From contig NZ_JAHFUY010000039.1 of the NCBI RefSeq assembly GCF_023264895.1, positions 1 through 40,208 of the forward strand: a stretch of DNA of 40,208 nucleotides. Reading direction: 5' to 3'. Made by a program: the position numbers and the translations under genes. The notes below the pieces were generated by a model. It was not told where the DNA came from. It saw only the letters and a program-made list of their open reading frames with translations, and ran no database searches. This document shows positions 1 to 7,477 of this stretch, piece after piece. How positions within the stretch are numbered: position 1 is the stretch's first letter; each line of letters opens with the position of its first letter. The stretch comes from Herbiconiux sp. Lineage in GTDB: Bacteria; Actinomycetota; Actinomycetes; Actinomycetales; Microbacteriaceae.

Positions 1-514
1 CGTTGAGGTAGTCGAGGTAGTAGGCGTGCTCCCAGACGTCGAGCATGAAGAGGGGGATGACGCCGAAGGGCACGTTGGACTGCTGGTCGAAGAGCTGGAA
101 GACGGTGAGGTTGCCGCCGAGGCTGTCGTAGCCGAGGACGGCCCAGCCGGAGCCCTGCACGCCGAGGGCGACGGCGGTGAAGTGGGCCTGGAACTTCTCG
201 AACGATCCGAACGCGTCGTCGATGGCGGCTTTGAGCTCGCCTTCGGGGGTCTGGGTGTCGGGGGTGAGGTTGGTCCAGAAGACGGTGTGGTTGACGTGGC
301 CGCCGAGGTTGAAGGCGAGGTCCTTCTCGAGCTTGTTGACGTTGGCGAGGTCGCCTGCTTCGCGGGCGGCGGCGAGGCCGGCGAGGGCCGTGTTGGCCCC
401 GGCGACGTAGGTGGCGTGGTGCTTGTCGTGGTGCAGCTGCATGATCTTGCCCGAGATGTGGGGCTCGAGAGCGGCGTAGTCGTACGGCAGGTCCGGCAGC
501 GTGTATTCAGTCAT
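1..514 (-). CDS. sodA: Superoxide dismutase (Fe/Mn family), 3' end cut by window
   Basis: Converts superoxide to oxygen and hydrogen peroxide in the cytoplasm using an active-site Mn or Fe. Translation on the minus strand begins [20 protein letters not shown], then shows the metal-ligand helix containing [13 protein letters not shown], the NHTVFW segment, the GSGWAVLG region and the [13 protein letters not shown] metal-binding motif. The window ends just after that motif, so roughly the last 35 residues are missing. The ATG at 514 lies 6 nt after a -10-like TAACGT, so the mRNA may be leaderless. The gene is divergent from soxR and shares its control region. The family call is very secure; whether the metal is Mn or Fe cannot be fixed from what is visible. 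Confidence 0.97.
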   Translation of the reverse strand, partial: MTEYTLPDLPYDYAALEPHISGKIMQLHHDKHHATYVAGANTALAGLAAAREAGDLANVNKLEKDLAFNLGGHVNHTVFWTNLTPDTQTPEGELKAAIDDAFGSFEKFQAHFTAVALGVQGSGWAVLGYDSLGGNLTVFQLFDQQSNVPFGVIPLFMLDVWEHAYYLDYLN

Positions 515-520
515 GACTCC

Positions 521-551
521 ACGTTAGGACCTCGACTACGGTTGAGGTCAA
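521..551 (-). promoter_or_regulatory. sodA promoter with SoxR box in a 19-bp spacer
   Basis: Read on the minus strand there is a -35-like TTGACC (551-546), a 19-bp spacer and a -10-like TAACGT (526-521), followed 6 nt later by the sodA ATG. The spacer holds the 18-bp inverted repeat CCTCGACTACGGTTGAGG (530-547 on the plus strand), which matches the layout of known SoxR boxes (CCTCAA ... TTGAGG). Over-long 19-bp spacers are the hallmark of promoters activated by MerR-family proteins. The divergent soxR gene makes SoxR the obvious ligand. Confidence 0.7.
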
Positions 552-565
552 GGAGGTGACAGCGG

Positions 566-1051
566 ATGCCCAGTGTCGACCCGGGTCGCAGTCTGCTGGC
601 CATCGGCCAGCTCTCAGAGCGCAGCGGCACGAGCGTGTCGGCGCTGCGCTTCTACGAGAAGCACGGGCTCATCAGCGCCGAGCGCACCGCGGGCAACCAG
701 CGGCGCTACCGCCGCGATGTGCTCCGCCGGATCGCCTTCATCCGCACCTCGCAGCGCGTGGGCATCTCGCTCGCCGACATCCGCGCCGCCCTCGACTCGC
801 TGCCGGATGCCCGCACCCCCACGCGCGCCGACTGGATGGGCATCTCCGCCGGCTGGCGGGCCGAGCTCGACGCGCGCATCGCCGACCTGCAGCATCTCCG
901 CACCGAGCTCGACGGCTGCATCGGCTGCGGCTGCCTCAGCCTCACCACGTGCGCGCTCAACAACCCCGGCGACAGACTCGGCGACGAGGGGGCGGGCCCC
1001 GTGCGCTGGGAGGCCGAGGCGAACCAGGCGCTCGACGCCTCTGCTGGATAG
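566..1051 (+). CDS. soxR: Redox-sensing MerR-family activator SoxR
   Basis: Cytoplasmic dimeric activator that senses redox-active compounds through a [2Fe-2S] cluster. The 161-residue protein has a MerR winged helix-turn-helix at about residues 10-80 (IGQLSERSGTSVSALRFYE), a dimerisation helix at about 95-117, and the cluster motif CIGCGCLSLTTC with cysteines at 118, 121, 123 and 129 (CX2CXCX5C), which is diagnostic for SoxR. The ATG at 566 has a strong Shine-Dalgarno, AAGGAGGTGA at 550-559. The gene is divergent from sodA, with a SoxR-box-like repeat between them, so direct control of superoxide dismutase is likely. Confidence 0.95.
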   Translation: MPSVDPGRSLLAIGQLSERSGTSVSALRFYEKHGLISAERTAGNQRRYRRDVLRRIAFIRTSQRVGISLADIRAALDSLPDARTPTRADWMGISAGWRAELDARIADLQHLRTELDGCIGCGCLSLTTCALNNPGDRLGDEGAGPVRWEAEANQALDASAG

Positions 1052-1060
1052 GGTGTCGCC

Positions 1061-1921
1061 ATGACTCAGGATGCGGGTGCGGGTGTGTCGTGGAGCGGGC
1101 TCCTGCGGGTGCCGCCGGGCGACGGGCCGGTCGACCTCGCGGCCATCGCCACGGATGCGACACCGGGGATCGAGGGCAAGCACGAGGGTGCCGCGCTGTC
1201 GGAGGCCACGACGCCCTCGCTCGACGAGCTGCAGGAGAAGCTCTTCGCCTCGAGCCTCTTCGGGGGCGACCGGTCGGTGCTGCTCGTGCTGCAGGGCATG
1301 GACACCGCGGGCAAGGGCGGGGTGGTCAAGCGCGTGGCGGCCAGCATGGACCCGCAGGGCCTCTCGCACCACGCCTTCAAGAAGCCCACCGCCGAGGAGC
1401 TCGCGCATCCGTTCCTCTGGCGCGTGGAGAAGGTGCTGCCGACCGCCGGGCACATCGGCGTCTTCGACCGCTCGCACTACGAGGACGTGCTCGTGCCCGC
1501 CGTGCACGGGAGCCTCACGGCGGCGGAGATCGCGGCGCGGCACGACGAGATCAATGCGTTCGAGAAGAGGCTCACGGAGAACGGGACGACGGTGGTCAAG
1601 GTGCTCCTGCACCTCGGGCGCGACGAGCAGCGCTCCCGACTGCTGCGGCGACTTGACCGGGCCGACAAGCACTGGAAGTTCTCGCCCGCCGACGTCGACG
1701 ACCGCGCTCTGTGGCCGCTGTTCCAGGCCGCCTACGGCGAGACCCTCCGCGCCACGAGCACGCCCTGGGCGCCGTGGCACGTGGTGCCGGCCGACCGCAA
1801 GTGGTACTCCGCCCTCGCCGTGCAGCAGCTGCTCGACGAGGCGCTCCGGGGGCTCGACCTCGAGTGGCCGGCCGCCGCGTTCGACGTGGAGGAGCAGCGC
1901 GCGCGGCTGCTCGCCACCTGA
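1061..1921 (+). CDS. Polyphosphate kinase 2 family (polyphosphate:nucleotide phosphotransferase)
   Basis: PPK2 enzymes move phosphate between inorganic polyphosphate and nucleotides, often AMP or ADP/GDP. The 286-residue protein has the Walker A-like GMDTAGKGG at residues 79-87, the following VVKRVAASMDPQG lid segment, and the Walker B-like FDRSHYEDV at 135-143, all typical of a single-domain PPK2. A late WHVVPADRKWYSALAV segment is also family-typical. The nucleotide class (AMP versus NDP) is not assigned. The start at 1061 lies 9 bp after the soxR stop and the araC-type gene begins 7 bp after its end, so the three may be co-transcribed. Confidence 0.9.
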   Translation: MTQDAGAGVSWSGLLRVPPGDGPVDLAAIATDATPGIEGKHEGAALSEATTPSLDELQEKLFASSLFGGDRSVLLVLQGMDTAGKGGVVKRVAASMDPQGLSHHAFKKPTAEELAHPFLWRVEKVLPTAGHIGVFDRSHYEDVLVPAVHGSLTAAEIAARHDEINAFEKRLTENGTTVVKVLLHLGRDEQRSRLLRRLDRADKHWKFSPADVDDRALWPLFQAAYGETLRATSTPWAPWHVVPADRKWYSALAVQQLLDEALRGLDLEWPAAAFDVEEQRARLLAT

Positions 1922-1928
1922 GGCCGCG

Positions 1929-2393
1929 ATGCCGACACCTCCCTCGCTCGACGAGCTCCGGCGCCTTCGGCGCGCACGCGACCTGATGGATCGCGAGTAC
2001 GCCCGGCCGCTCGACGTGCCCGCGCTCGCCCGTGCCGCGCTCATGTCGACCGCGCACTTCAGCCGGCGCTTCCGCGAGGCCTACGGCGAGACCCCCTACG
2101 CCCACCTCATGACCCGGCGCATCGAGCGCGCCAAGGCGCTCCTCCGGCAGGGCGACGCGGTGAGTGTGAGCGACGTGTGCTGGGCGGTGGGCTGCACGAG
2201 CCTCGGGTCGTTCAGCTCGAGGTTCACCGAGATCGTGGGGATGACGCCGAGCGCCTACCGGGCGCTCTCGCACGAGGCCGTCACCGTGGTGCCGAGCTGC
2301 GAGGCCATGGTGCTGGGGCGGCCGCGCAGGGTGCGCGCGGCATCCGCGGATCGAGCAGGAACCGAGAAGCGCGTGGACGCCCTCGCTCGCTAA
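1929..2393 (+). CDS. AraC-family transcriptional regulator (DNA-binding domain only)
   Basis: A short 154-residue protein that is almost entirely an AraC-type double helix-turn-helix: RARDLMDREYARPLDVPALA, then MSTAHFSRRFREAYGETPYAHL, then the second motif with SLGSFSSRFTEIVGMTPSAYR. There is no N-terminal sensor domain, so it belongs to the stand-alone type. The ATG at 1929 lies 7 bp after the PPK2 stop, implying co-transcription. A VOC gene follows 9 bp later; AraC plus VOC pairs are common in actinobacteria, so the VOC gene is a plausible target. The basic C-terminal tail (about residues 120-154) has no recognisable domain. Confidence 0.9.
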   Translation: MPTPPSLDELRRLRRARDLMDREYARPLDVPALARAALMSTAHFSRRFREAYGETPYAHLMTRRIERAKALLRQGDAVSVSDVCWAVGCTSLGSFSSRFTEIVGMTPSAYRALSHEAVTVVPSCEAMVLGRPRRVRAASADRAGTEKRVDALAR

Positions 2394-2402
2394 CGTCGAG
2401 CC

Positions 2403-2807
2403 ATGACCATCTCACTCAGCCACGTGCACCTGCTCGCCGACGACCCCGACGCCGCCCTCGCGTTCTACCGCGACACGCTCGGGCTCGAACTCCGCTCGGA
2501 GGTGGAGAACGACGGCTTTCGCTGGATCACGCTCTCGACCGCCGACCAGCCCGAGATCGAGATCGTGATCTCCCAGCCGCGCGCCGGGCACTCGGAGGAG
2601 GACGGCGCCGCCATCGAGGCGCTGCTCGCGAAGGGCGAGCTGCCCGGCCTGCTCTTCCGGACCGACGACCTCGACGGCGCCTTCGAGCGGGTGCGCGCCG
2701 CCGGCAACGCCGAGATCGTGCAGGAGCCGACCGATCAGTTCTGGGGCGTCCGTGACGCGGCCTTCCGCGACCCGGCGGGCAACATGGTGCGCATCAGCCA
2801 GGCGTGA
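2403..2807 (+). CDS. VOC-family (glyoxalase/bleomycin-resistance fold) protein
   Basis: Cytoplasmic protein of 134 residues made of two beta-alpha-beta-beta-beta modules: SLSHVHLLADDPDAALAFYR starts the first and GLLFRTDDLDGAFERVRAAG the second, ending with the family-typical AAFRDPAGNMVRI. VOC members bind a metal and act on, or sequester, small molecules; the substrate here is unknown. The ATG at 2403 sits 6 nt after TAACGT (2391-2396), whose TAA is also the stop codon of the upstream AraC gene, so the gene may have its own leaderless transcript in addition to read-through. Confidence 0.88.
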   Translation: MTISLSHVHLLADDPDAALAFYRDTLGLELRSEVENDGFRWITLSTADQPEIEIVISQPRAGHSEEDGAAIEALLAKGELPGLLFRTDDLDGAFERVRAAGNAEIVQEPTDQFWGVRDAAFRDPAGNMVRISQA

Positions 2808-2842
2808 CGCCCTCGCGGCTTGACCTGCAGCGTCGCCATACT

Positions 2843-2856
2843 GTTAAGTGCTTAAC
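2843..2856. promoter_or_regulatory. Palindromic operator candidate upstream of the MarR gene
   Basis: GTTAAGTGCTTAAC has perfect 6-bp arms (GTTAAG/CTTAAC) around TG, strikingly AT-rich for this genome. It starts right after a -10-like CATACT (2837-2842) and covers the predicted transcription start, a position suited to autorepression by the MarR protein encoded next. Confidence 0.5.
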
Positions 2857-3324
2857 GATATGACGACACCGCCGATCGCCCCGTTCTCCGACAGCCCCGC
2901 CTTCAAGCTGCATCGCGCCACAGCGCTGCTCGACCGGGTCTCGGATCGCTATCTGCGAGCGCACCACAGCATCCCGTACTCCGACTTCGTGGTGCTGCTC
3001 GTGGTGCGGGTGCTGGGCGAGCCGACCCAGCGGCAGATCGCCGACGACCTCTCGGTCTCCCGGGCCTCGGTGACCCAGCGGCTCGACGGGCTCCGCGCGA
3101 ACGGTCTCGTCGAGGTGCGACCGCACCCTGGCGACGCCAGGGCCAGACTCGTGCGGCTCACGACCGAGGGGGGTGCCCTGCTCGACCGCGCCTGGCGGGG
3201 GCTCGACGGGCACCAGGACGGAGTCGACGCGGGAGTGGACCTCGAGATGCTCGGCCGGATCCTCGACCGCGTGATCGCCAACGCCCTCGGGGTGCTGGCG
3301 GCGGATGCGGGGGAGGAGGCGTGA
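2848..3324 (+). CDS. MarR-family transcriptional regulator
   Basis: A winged-helix dimer of 158 residues: N-terminal dimerisation helix (FKLHRATALLDRVSDRYL), helix-turn-helix (PTQRQIADDLSVSRASVTQR) and wing (LVEVRPHPGDARARLVRLT), then a C-terminal dimerisation helix. Members usually repress neighbouring efflux or detoxification genes and release DNA on ligand binding. GTG 2848 is 5 nt after the -10-like CATACT and would be leaderless; ATG 2860 is the alternative and would shorten the protein by 4 residues. Neither has a Shine-Dalgarno. Its stop overlaps the next gene's GTG by 4 bp, so the hydrolase is its operon partner. Confidence 0.85.
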   Translation: MLNDMTTPPIAPFSDSPAFKLHRATALLDRVSDRYLRAHHSIPYSDFVVLLVVRVLGEPTQRQIADDLSVSRASVTQRLDGLRANGLVEVRPHPGDARARLVRLTTEGGALLDRAWRGLDGHQDGVDAGVDLEMLGRILDRVIANALGVLAADAGEEA

Positions 3325-4115
3325 ACGGCGTCGTCACCTCGACGGGGCTCGCCGCGCAGGAGCTCGACCGCGGGAGCGGGGAGACGCTCGTCCTCCTGCA
3401 CTCCTCGAACACCGCGGGGTGGATGTGGGGGCCGCAGCTCGACGGGCTCCGCGGGCACCACCTGCTCGTGCCCGACCTGCCGGGGTTCGGCGGCAGCAAT
3501 CGGCTGACCTGGGGGTCGGTGGCCGAGGCGGCCCGGCACGTCTCCTCCCTCGTGGCGGAGTTCGCTCCCGAGGGCCGGGCGCATCTGGTGGGTCTGTCGC
3601 TCGGGTCGTCCGTGGCCCTCGCGGTCGCGGCCGCGCATCCGGACCGCGTGCGCAGCGTCTTCGCCGGGAGTGCCGCCCTCGCGCCGCCCTCCACCCCCGC
3701 CCGGCTCGCGAGCGCGGTGGCGATCCGGGCCTGGGGCTCGCCCGCCTACTGGCGGGGCACCGGGCGGAGCTACGGGCTCTCGGGGGAGGATCTGGAACTG
3801 TTCGTCTCGACGGGAGCCGGGATCCGGCGCGAGACCGCCGAACAGATCTACAGTGAGGTGCGCACCGGGACGCCCGTCGACGCGCTCGCCCGTGTCGACG
3901 CACCTGTGCTGGCCGTCGCCGGCGGTCGGGACGCCGCCTTCGTGCGGCAGGCCTCTCTGCAACGGCTCCGCCAGGCCCTCCCGTCGGCGCACCTCGCGCT
4001 GGCGCCGGGACTCCACCACCACTGGAGCGCGGAGAGCCCGCAGCTCTTCGCCGACGCCGTGCTCGCGTGGACCTCACGTGGTGAGCTCGCGGCCGGCCTC
4101 GTCGAGGTGGGGTAG
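3321..4115 (+). CDS. Alpha/beta-fold hydrolase
   Basis: A 264-residue hydrolase with the HSS oxyanion segment near residue 27, the PDLPGFGGS loop, the nucleophile elbow GLSLGS (Ser93), a likely acid in AGGRDAAF (Asp204) and a catalytic His in GLHHHWSAE (about 232-234). Substrate unknown; esters, lactones and carbon-carbon bonds are all possible in this fold. The GTG start overlaps the MarR stop (GTGA), so the two genes are translationally coupled and probably controlled by that MarR protein. The convergent MFS gene ends 6 bp downstream. Confidence 0.88.
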   Translation: MNGVVTSTGLAAQELDRGSGETLVLLHSSNTAGWMWGPQLDGLRGHHLLVPDLPGFGGSNRLTWGSVAEAARHVSSLVAEFAPEGRAHLVGLSLGSSVALAVAAAHPDRVRSVFAGSAALAPPSTPARLASAVAIRAWGSPAYWRGTGRSYGLSGEDLELFVSTGAGIRRETAEQIYSEVRTGTPVDALARVDAPVLAVAGGRDAAFVRQASLQRLRQALPSAHLALAPGLHHHWSAESPQLFADAVLAWTSRGELAAGLVEVG

Positions 4116-4121
4116 CCGCAC

Positions 4122-5351
4122 TCAGGTCGACGCGGAACCGGGCCCCGCGGTCGATGCCGGCGAGAGGGCTTCCTTCCGGCGGCGCGGCAGCCACAGGGCC
4201 ATCAGCACGCCGCCCACCACCGCGCAGCCGAGGTAGACGAGGCCGATGGGGGTCTGGTCGGCCTCGGGGAGGACGGCCGCGGCGCCGAGGGTGACCGCCA
4301 CGAACAGGTAGCAGACCGCGCTCGTGAGGCCGCCGACGAGCCCGAGGTTGCGGTCGAAGAGACCGAGTGCGAGACCGTAGGCGAGCGGGCACAGGGCGCC
4401 GCAGCCGAGCATCACGAGTATGCCGCCCACCGTGATGAGCACGATGTCCGGGCCCACCAGGAACCCGCTGAGGGCGAGCACGAGCGCCCCCGCGGTGAAC
4501 AGCGCCAGAGCGACCCCGCCGTGCGTGCGCGACGACAGCCGGGTGGCGAAGGTACCGGTCGCGAGTTCGCCGCCGAGATTGGCGGCGCCCACCACGAGGG
4601 CGATGAAGCCGTAGGCGAGCGGTGACAGCCCGAGCACGTCCTGGTAGAGCACGGGGGCGACGACGCCGAAGAGCAGCTGTGCGCTCGCGAAGACCGCGAA
4701 CACGAGCGTGAGGCCCACGAAGACGCGGCGTCGCAGGGTGCTGACGAGCACCCGGGCGATGGCGCGGGGGCGGATGGGGCTCGCGGCCTCGGGGGTCAGC
4801 GTCTCGGGCAGCAGCCGCCACACCACGAGGGCCGCGAGGGCGGCGAGCACGGCGACGAGCACGAAGATGCCGCGCCAGGAGACGAACTGGGCGATCACGC
4901 CGCCGATCGCGGGCGCCACCACCGGGGCGAGCCCCCAGGAGGCCCCGAGCCAGCCCGAGACCGAGGTGAGCCGCGCGCCGCGGAAGAGGTCGGCGGCGAT
5001 GGCGTAGACGATCACCATGCACGCGCATCCGCCGACCCCCTGCACGAAGCGGAGGGCGAGGAGCACGCCGATGTCGGTCGTGAAGGCGATGGCGATGCTC
5101 GCGGCGAACAGCAGGGCGAGGCAGATGAGCAGCGTGGGCTTGCGGCCCTTCGCGTCGGCGATCACCCCGATCGGCAGGAGGCCGAGGCTCATGCCGAGCA
5201 CGTAGGCCGAGACCGTGTTCTGCACGAGGGTGGTGGAGGTGTCGAACTCGCGCACCATCTCGGGGATGGCGGGGGTGTAGACGTCGATCGGGAACTGGCT
5301 GAGCGGGATGACCCCGAGCAGGATGGCGAACAGCAGTCTTCTGTCCCTCAT
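4122..5351 (-). CDS. MFS multidrug exporter, Bcr/CflA type
   Basis: A 409-residue inner-membrane protein with about 12 hydrophobic segments. The N-terminus (LLFAILLGVIPLSQFPIDVY, then TPAIPEMVREF) and motif A (GVIADAKGRKPTLL) are typical of the DHA1 Bcr/CflA group of proton-driven drug exporters; the ARLTSVSGWLGASWGLAPVVAPAIGG stretch corresponds to motif C region of antiporters. Substrate cannot be inferred. The ATG at 5351 was chosen because the hydrophobic first segment follows directly; the longer reading frame upstream is only the antisense of the SDR gene. It is divergent from the SDR at 5487 and converges on the alpha/beta hydrolase. Confidence 0.9.
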   Translation of the reverse strand: MRDRRLLFAILLGVIPLSQFPIDVYTPAIPEMVREFDTSTTLVQNTVSAYVLGMSLGLLPIGVIADAKGRKPTLLICLALLFAASIAIAFTTDIGVLLALRFVQGVGGCACMVIVYAIAADLFRGARLTSVSGWLGASWGLAPVVAPAIGGVIAQFVSWRGIFVLVAVLAALAALVVWRLLPETLTPEAASPIRPRAIARVLVSTLRRRVFVGLTLVFAVFASAQLLFGVVAPVLYQDVLGLSPLAYGFIALVVGAANLGGELATGTFATRLSSRTHGGVALALFTAGALVLALSGFLVGPDIVLITVGGILVMLGCGALCPLAYGLALGLFDRNLGLVGGLTSAVCYLFVAVTLGAAAVLPEADQTPIGLVYLGCAVVGGVLMALWLPRRRKEALSPASTAGPGSAST

Positions 5352-5486
5352 GGGATCCCCCGTCTTGCGCCCGCCCCCGTGCGCTCGCGGCCAGCCTAGC
5401 GGTGTCGGGAACAACGGGAGCCTCTGCCGCGTTCGGTTCTTCGGGCCGGCCGGCATCGCCGTCGGCGCCCGACGAAGGGAATGCAC

Positions 5487-6311
5487 ATGACTTCGAAGAC
5501 CTGGTTCATCACCGGCACCTCGCGCGGCTTCGGCCGGGAGTGGGCGATCGCCGCCCTCGAGCGCGGCGACAGCGTGGCGGCGACCGCGCGCGACGTCTCG
5601 TCGCTCGACGACCTCGTCGAGCGGTTCGGCGACCGCGTCCTGCCGATCGCGCTCGACGTCACCGACCGCGCGGCCGACTTCGCCGCCGTCGACGCGGCCG
5701 TCGAACGGTTCGGCCAGCTCGACGTGGTCGTGAACAACGCCGGCTACGGCCACTTCGGCTTCGTCGAGGAGGTGACGGAGGCCGAGGCCCGCGCGCAGCT
5801 CGAGACCAACGTGTTCGGCGCCCTCTGGATCACCCAGGCCGCCCTGCCGCACCTCCGTGCCCAGGGCAGCGGGCACATCATCCAGGTGTCGTCGATCGGC
5901 GGCATCTCGGCGTTCCCGCTCGTGGGCATCTACCACGCCTCGAAGTGGGCGCTCGAGGGGTTCTCGCAGTCGCTCGCGCAGGAGGTGGCCGGCTTCGGCA
6001 TCCACGTGACGCTCGTGGAGCCCGGGGGGTTCAGCACCGACTGGTCCGGATCGTCGGCCGCGACCTCGGAGCCGCTCGAGGCGTACGCCGCGCTGCACGA
6101 GTCGGTGGCCGAGGCGCGGAAGACGCGCAACGCCACGCCGGGCGACCCCGCGGCGTCGGCTCAGGCCATCCTCCGGGTCGTCGACGCGGAGGAGCCGCCG
6201 CTGCGCGTGTTCTTCGGCACGGCGCCGCTCGGCATCGCGAAGGCCGACTACGCGAGCCGGATCGAGACGTGGGAGAAGTGGAACGACGTCTCGGTGCTCG
6301 CTCAGGGCTGA
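5487..6311 (+). CDS. Short-chain dehydrogenase/reductase (SDR)
   Basis: NAD(P)-dependent oxidoreductase of 274 residues. The nucleotide motif TGTSRGFG is at residues 9-16, NNAG at about 83-86, the active-site Ser in VSSIGG (about 135-136) and YHASK with Tyr149 and Lys153. It belongs to the classical SDR group seen as 'oxidoreductase' next to many regulators; substrate unknown. ATG 5487 is preferred over ATG 5481 because AAGGGA at 5475-5480 is then 6 nt upstream; 5481 would leave no spacing. A strong hairpin terminator follows at 6337. Confidence 0.9.
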   Translation: MTSKTWFITGTSRGFGREWAIAALERGDSVAATARDVSSLDDLVERFGDRVLPIALDVTDRAADFAAVDAAVERFGQLDVVVNNAGYGHFGFVEEVTEAEARAQLETNVFGALWITQAALPHLRAQGSGHIIQVSSIGGISAFPLVGIYHASKWALEGFSQSLAQEVAGFGIHVTLVEPGGFSTDWSGSSAATSEPLEAYAALHESVAEARKTRNATPGDPAASAQAILRVVDAEEPPLRVFFGTAPLGIAKADYASRIETWEKWNDVSVLAQG

Positions 6312-6336
6312 CGCGCGCGGCTGGTTTCGGTAGATC

Positions 6337-6376
6337 TGAGAGGGACCGACCCCGTATAGGGCGTCGGTCCCTCTCA
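6337..6376. terminator. Bidirectional hairpin terminator between convergent genes
   Basis: TGAGAGGGACCGAC (6337-6350) pairs perfectly with GTCGGTCCCTCTCA (6363-6376), and the CCC/GGG inside the loop can extend the stem. It lies between the ends of the rightward SDR (6311) and the leftward flavoprotein (6386), with TTTC on its right side. Position and symmetry suit termination in both directions. Confidence 0.85.
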
Positions 6377-6385
6377 TTTCCACCG

Positions 6386-7420
6386 TTACTCGGTCGAGGC
6401 GACCGCTCGGGCAGCCTCGACGGCCTCGCGGGTGTCGGCCGCGACGAGGTCGGCATTGAGGGCCGCCCCCGCCATGGCGCCCATGCCCGCGGCCACCACC
6501 ACGAGGGCGCCGGCGTTGCCGGAGTTGCCCGCCACCCAGACGCCGGGCACGCTCGTGAGGCCCGTGAAGTCGGAGGCGGTCCAGGCGCCCATCGGGCCCT
6601 CGGCGGTCTCCGCTCCGAGCTGGCGCAGGAGCTCGTCGTTCGCCAGCAGGCGCGGGCCCACGAAGAGGCGGTCGAGGTCGACGGTCGTCCCGTCGGCGAG
6701 AGCGACGCCCGTGAGCGTGCCGTCGGCGTCGCTCAGGATGCTCGAGACGTCGGTGGCGAGGATGCGCACCCCGCGGGCCTCGAGGCCCTCGCGCACCGCG
6801 GGGTCGAGGTCGTCGGTGAGCGGGCCGACGAAGGTCACGTCGGCCGACCACTGACGGATGAGCGTGGCCTGGTGGATCGACATCGGGCCCGTGGCGATCA
6901 CGCCGAGGCGGAGGTCCCGTGCCTCCCAGCCGTCGCAGTAGGGGCACGCGACCGCGCCGGTGCCCCACTGCTCGGCGAGGCCGGGGATGGTGGGGAGCTC
7001 GTCGCGGAGGCCGCTCGCGATGACGAGGCGACGGGCCGTGAAGGTCGCGGTGCCGCCGGACGTGCCGCCGGACGTGGCGCCGGACGTGCCGCCGGTCGTT
7101 CCGGACGTGCCGGCGGTGGCCGCCTCGGCGAGCTCGACGGTCACCTCGAACCCGCCCGCCTCGCCCGTGGCCGAGACGGCGCGGCCGGCGAGGATCTCGC
7201 CGAGGTAGCCCCGCACCTCGGCGCGGCCGAGTTCGAGCAGCTCGAGCGGCGAGAAGCCGTCGCGGGTGAGGAAGCCGTGCATGTGCGCGGCGAAGCGGTT
7301 GCGCGGTGCGCCCGCGTCGACCACGAGCACGCGACGGCGGGCGCGGGTGAGCACGAGGGCGGCGTTGAGTCCGGCGGCGCCGCCGCCGACGATGATGACG
7401 TCGTAGGTGTTTTCGTTCAT
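6386..7420 (-). CDS. Thioredoxin-reductase-like FAD/NAD(P) oxidoreductase with repeat insert
   Basis: Two-domain flavoprotein of 344 residues: FAD motif VGGGAAG near residues 11-17, a second dinucleotide region after about 170, the redox-type CPYCDG at 159-164 in place of CATCDG, and a C-terminal VPGVWVAGNSGN FAD-binding segment. It belongs to the thioredoxin reductase-like group that lacks a paired thioredoxin, so the real substrate is uncertain. Residues 101-126 form a Gly/Thr/Ser-rich insert in the loop between two beta strands (FEVTVE and TARRLVIASG), encoded by a tandem DNA repeat. The gene is divergent from an XRE-cupin regulator, the likely controller. The ATG at 7420 follows a GGGGGC-type ribosome site. 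Confidence 0.9.
   Translation of the reverse strand: MNENTYDVIIVGGGAAGLNAALVLTRARRRVLVVDAGAPRNRFAAHMHGFLTRDGFSPLELLELGRAEVRGYLGEILAGRAVSATGEAGGFEVTVELAEAATAGTSGTTGGTSGATSGGTSGGTATFTARRLVIASGLRDELPTIPGLAEQWGTGAVACPYCDGWEARDLRLGVIATGPMSIHQATLIRQWSADVTFVGPLTDDLDPAVREGLEARGVRILATDVSSILSDADGTLTGVALADGTTVDLDRLFVGPRLLANDELLRQLGAETAEGPMGAWTASDFTGLTSVPGVWVAGNSGNAGALVVVAAGMGAMAGAALNADLVAADTREAVEAARAVASTE
7043..7120 (-). repeat. 12-bp minisatellite inside the flavoprotein gene
   Basis: On the plus strand the unit GTGCCGCCGGAC recurs about four times with small changes, then decays. Because the period is a multiple of three the frame is kept, and the minus strand encodes a GTSG-type Gly/Ser/Thr-rich loop. 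Confidence 0.8.
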
Positions 7421-7449
7421 GCCCCCACTCTCGCGGCGGTGTTCGACTT

Positions 7450-7477
7450 TGGCAATCCGATGTGCTGAAATGGCAAT
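7450..7477. promoter_or_regulatory. Direct repeat TGGCAAT, candidate XRE operator
   Basis: TGGCAAT occurs at 7450-7456 and again at 7471-7477, exactly 21 bp apart (about two helical turns, same DNA face). The second copy touches the XRE start codon at 7478 and overlaps its likely -10 region TGAAAT (7466-7471). The pair lies in the 57-bp divergent gap and is AT-rich compared with its surroundings. Confidence 0.5.

Noticed and set aside
26..559. Open frame antisense to sodA
   Set aside because: Acidic Glu/Gly/Val-rich shadow of a clear superoxide dismutase gene.
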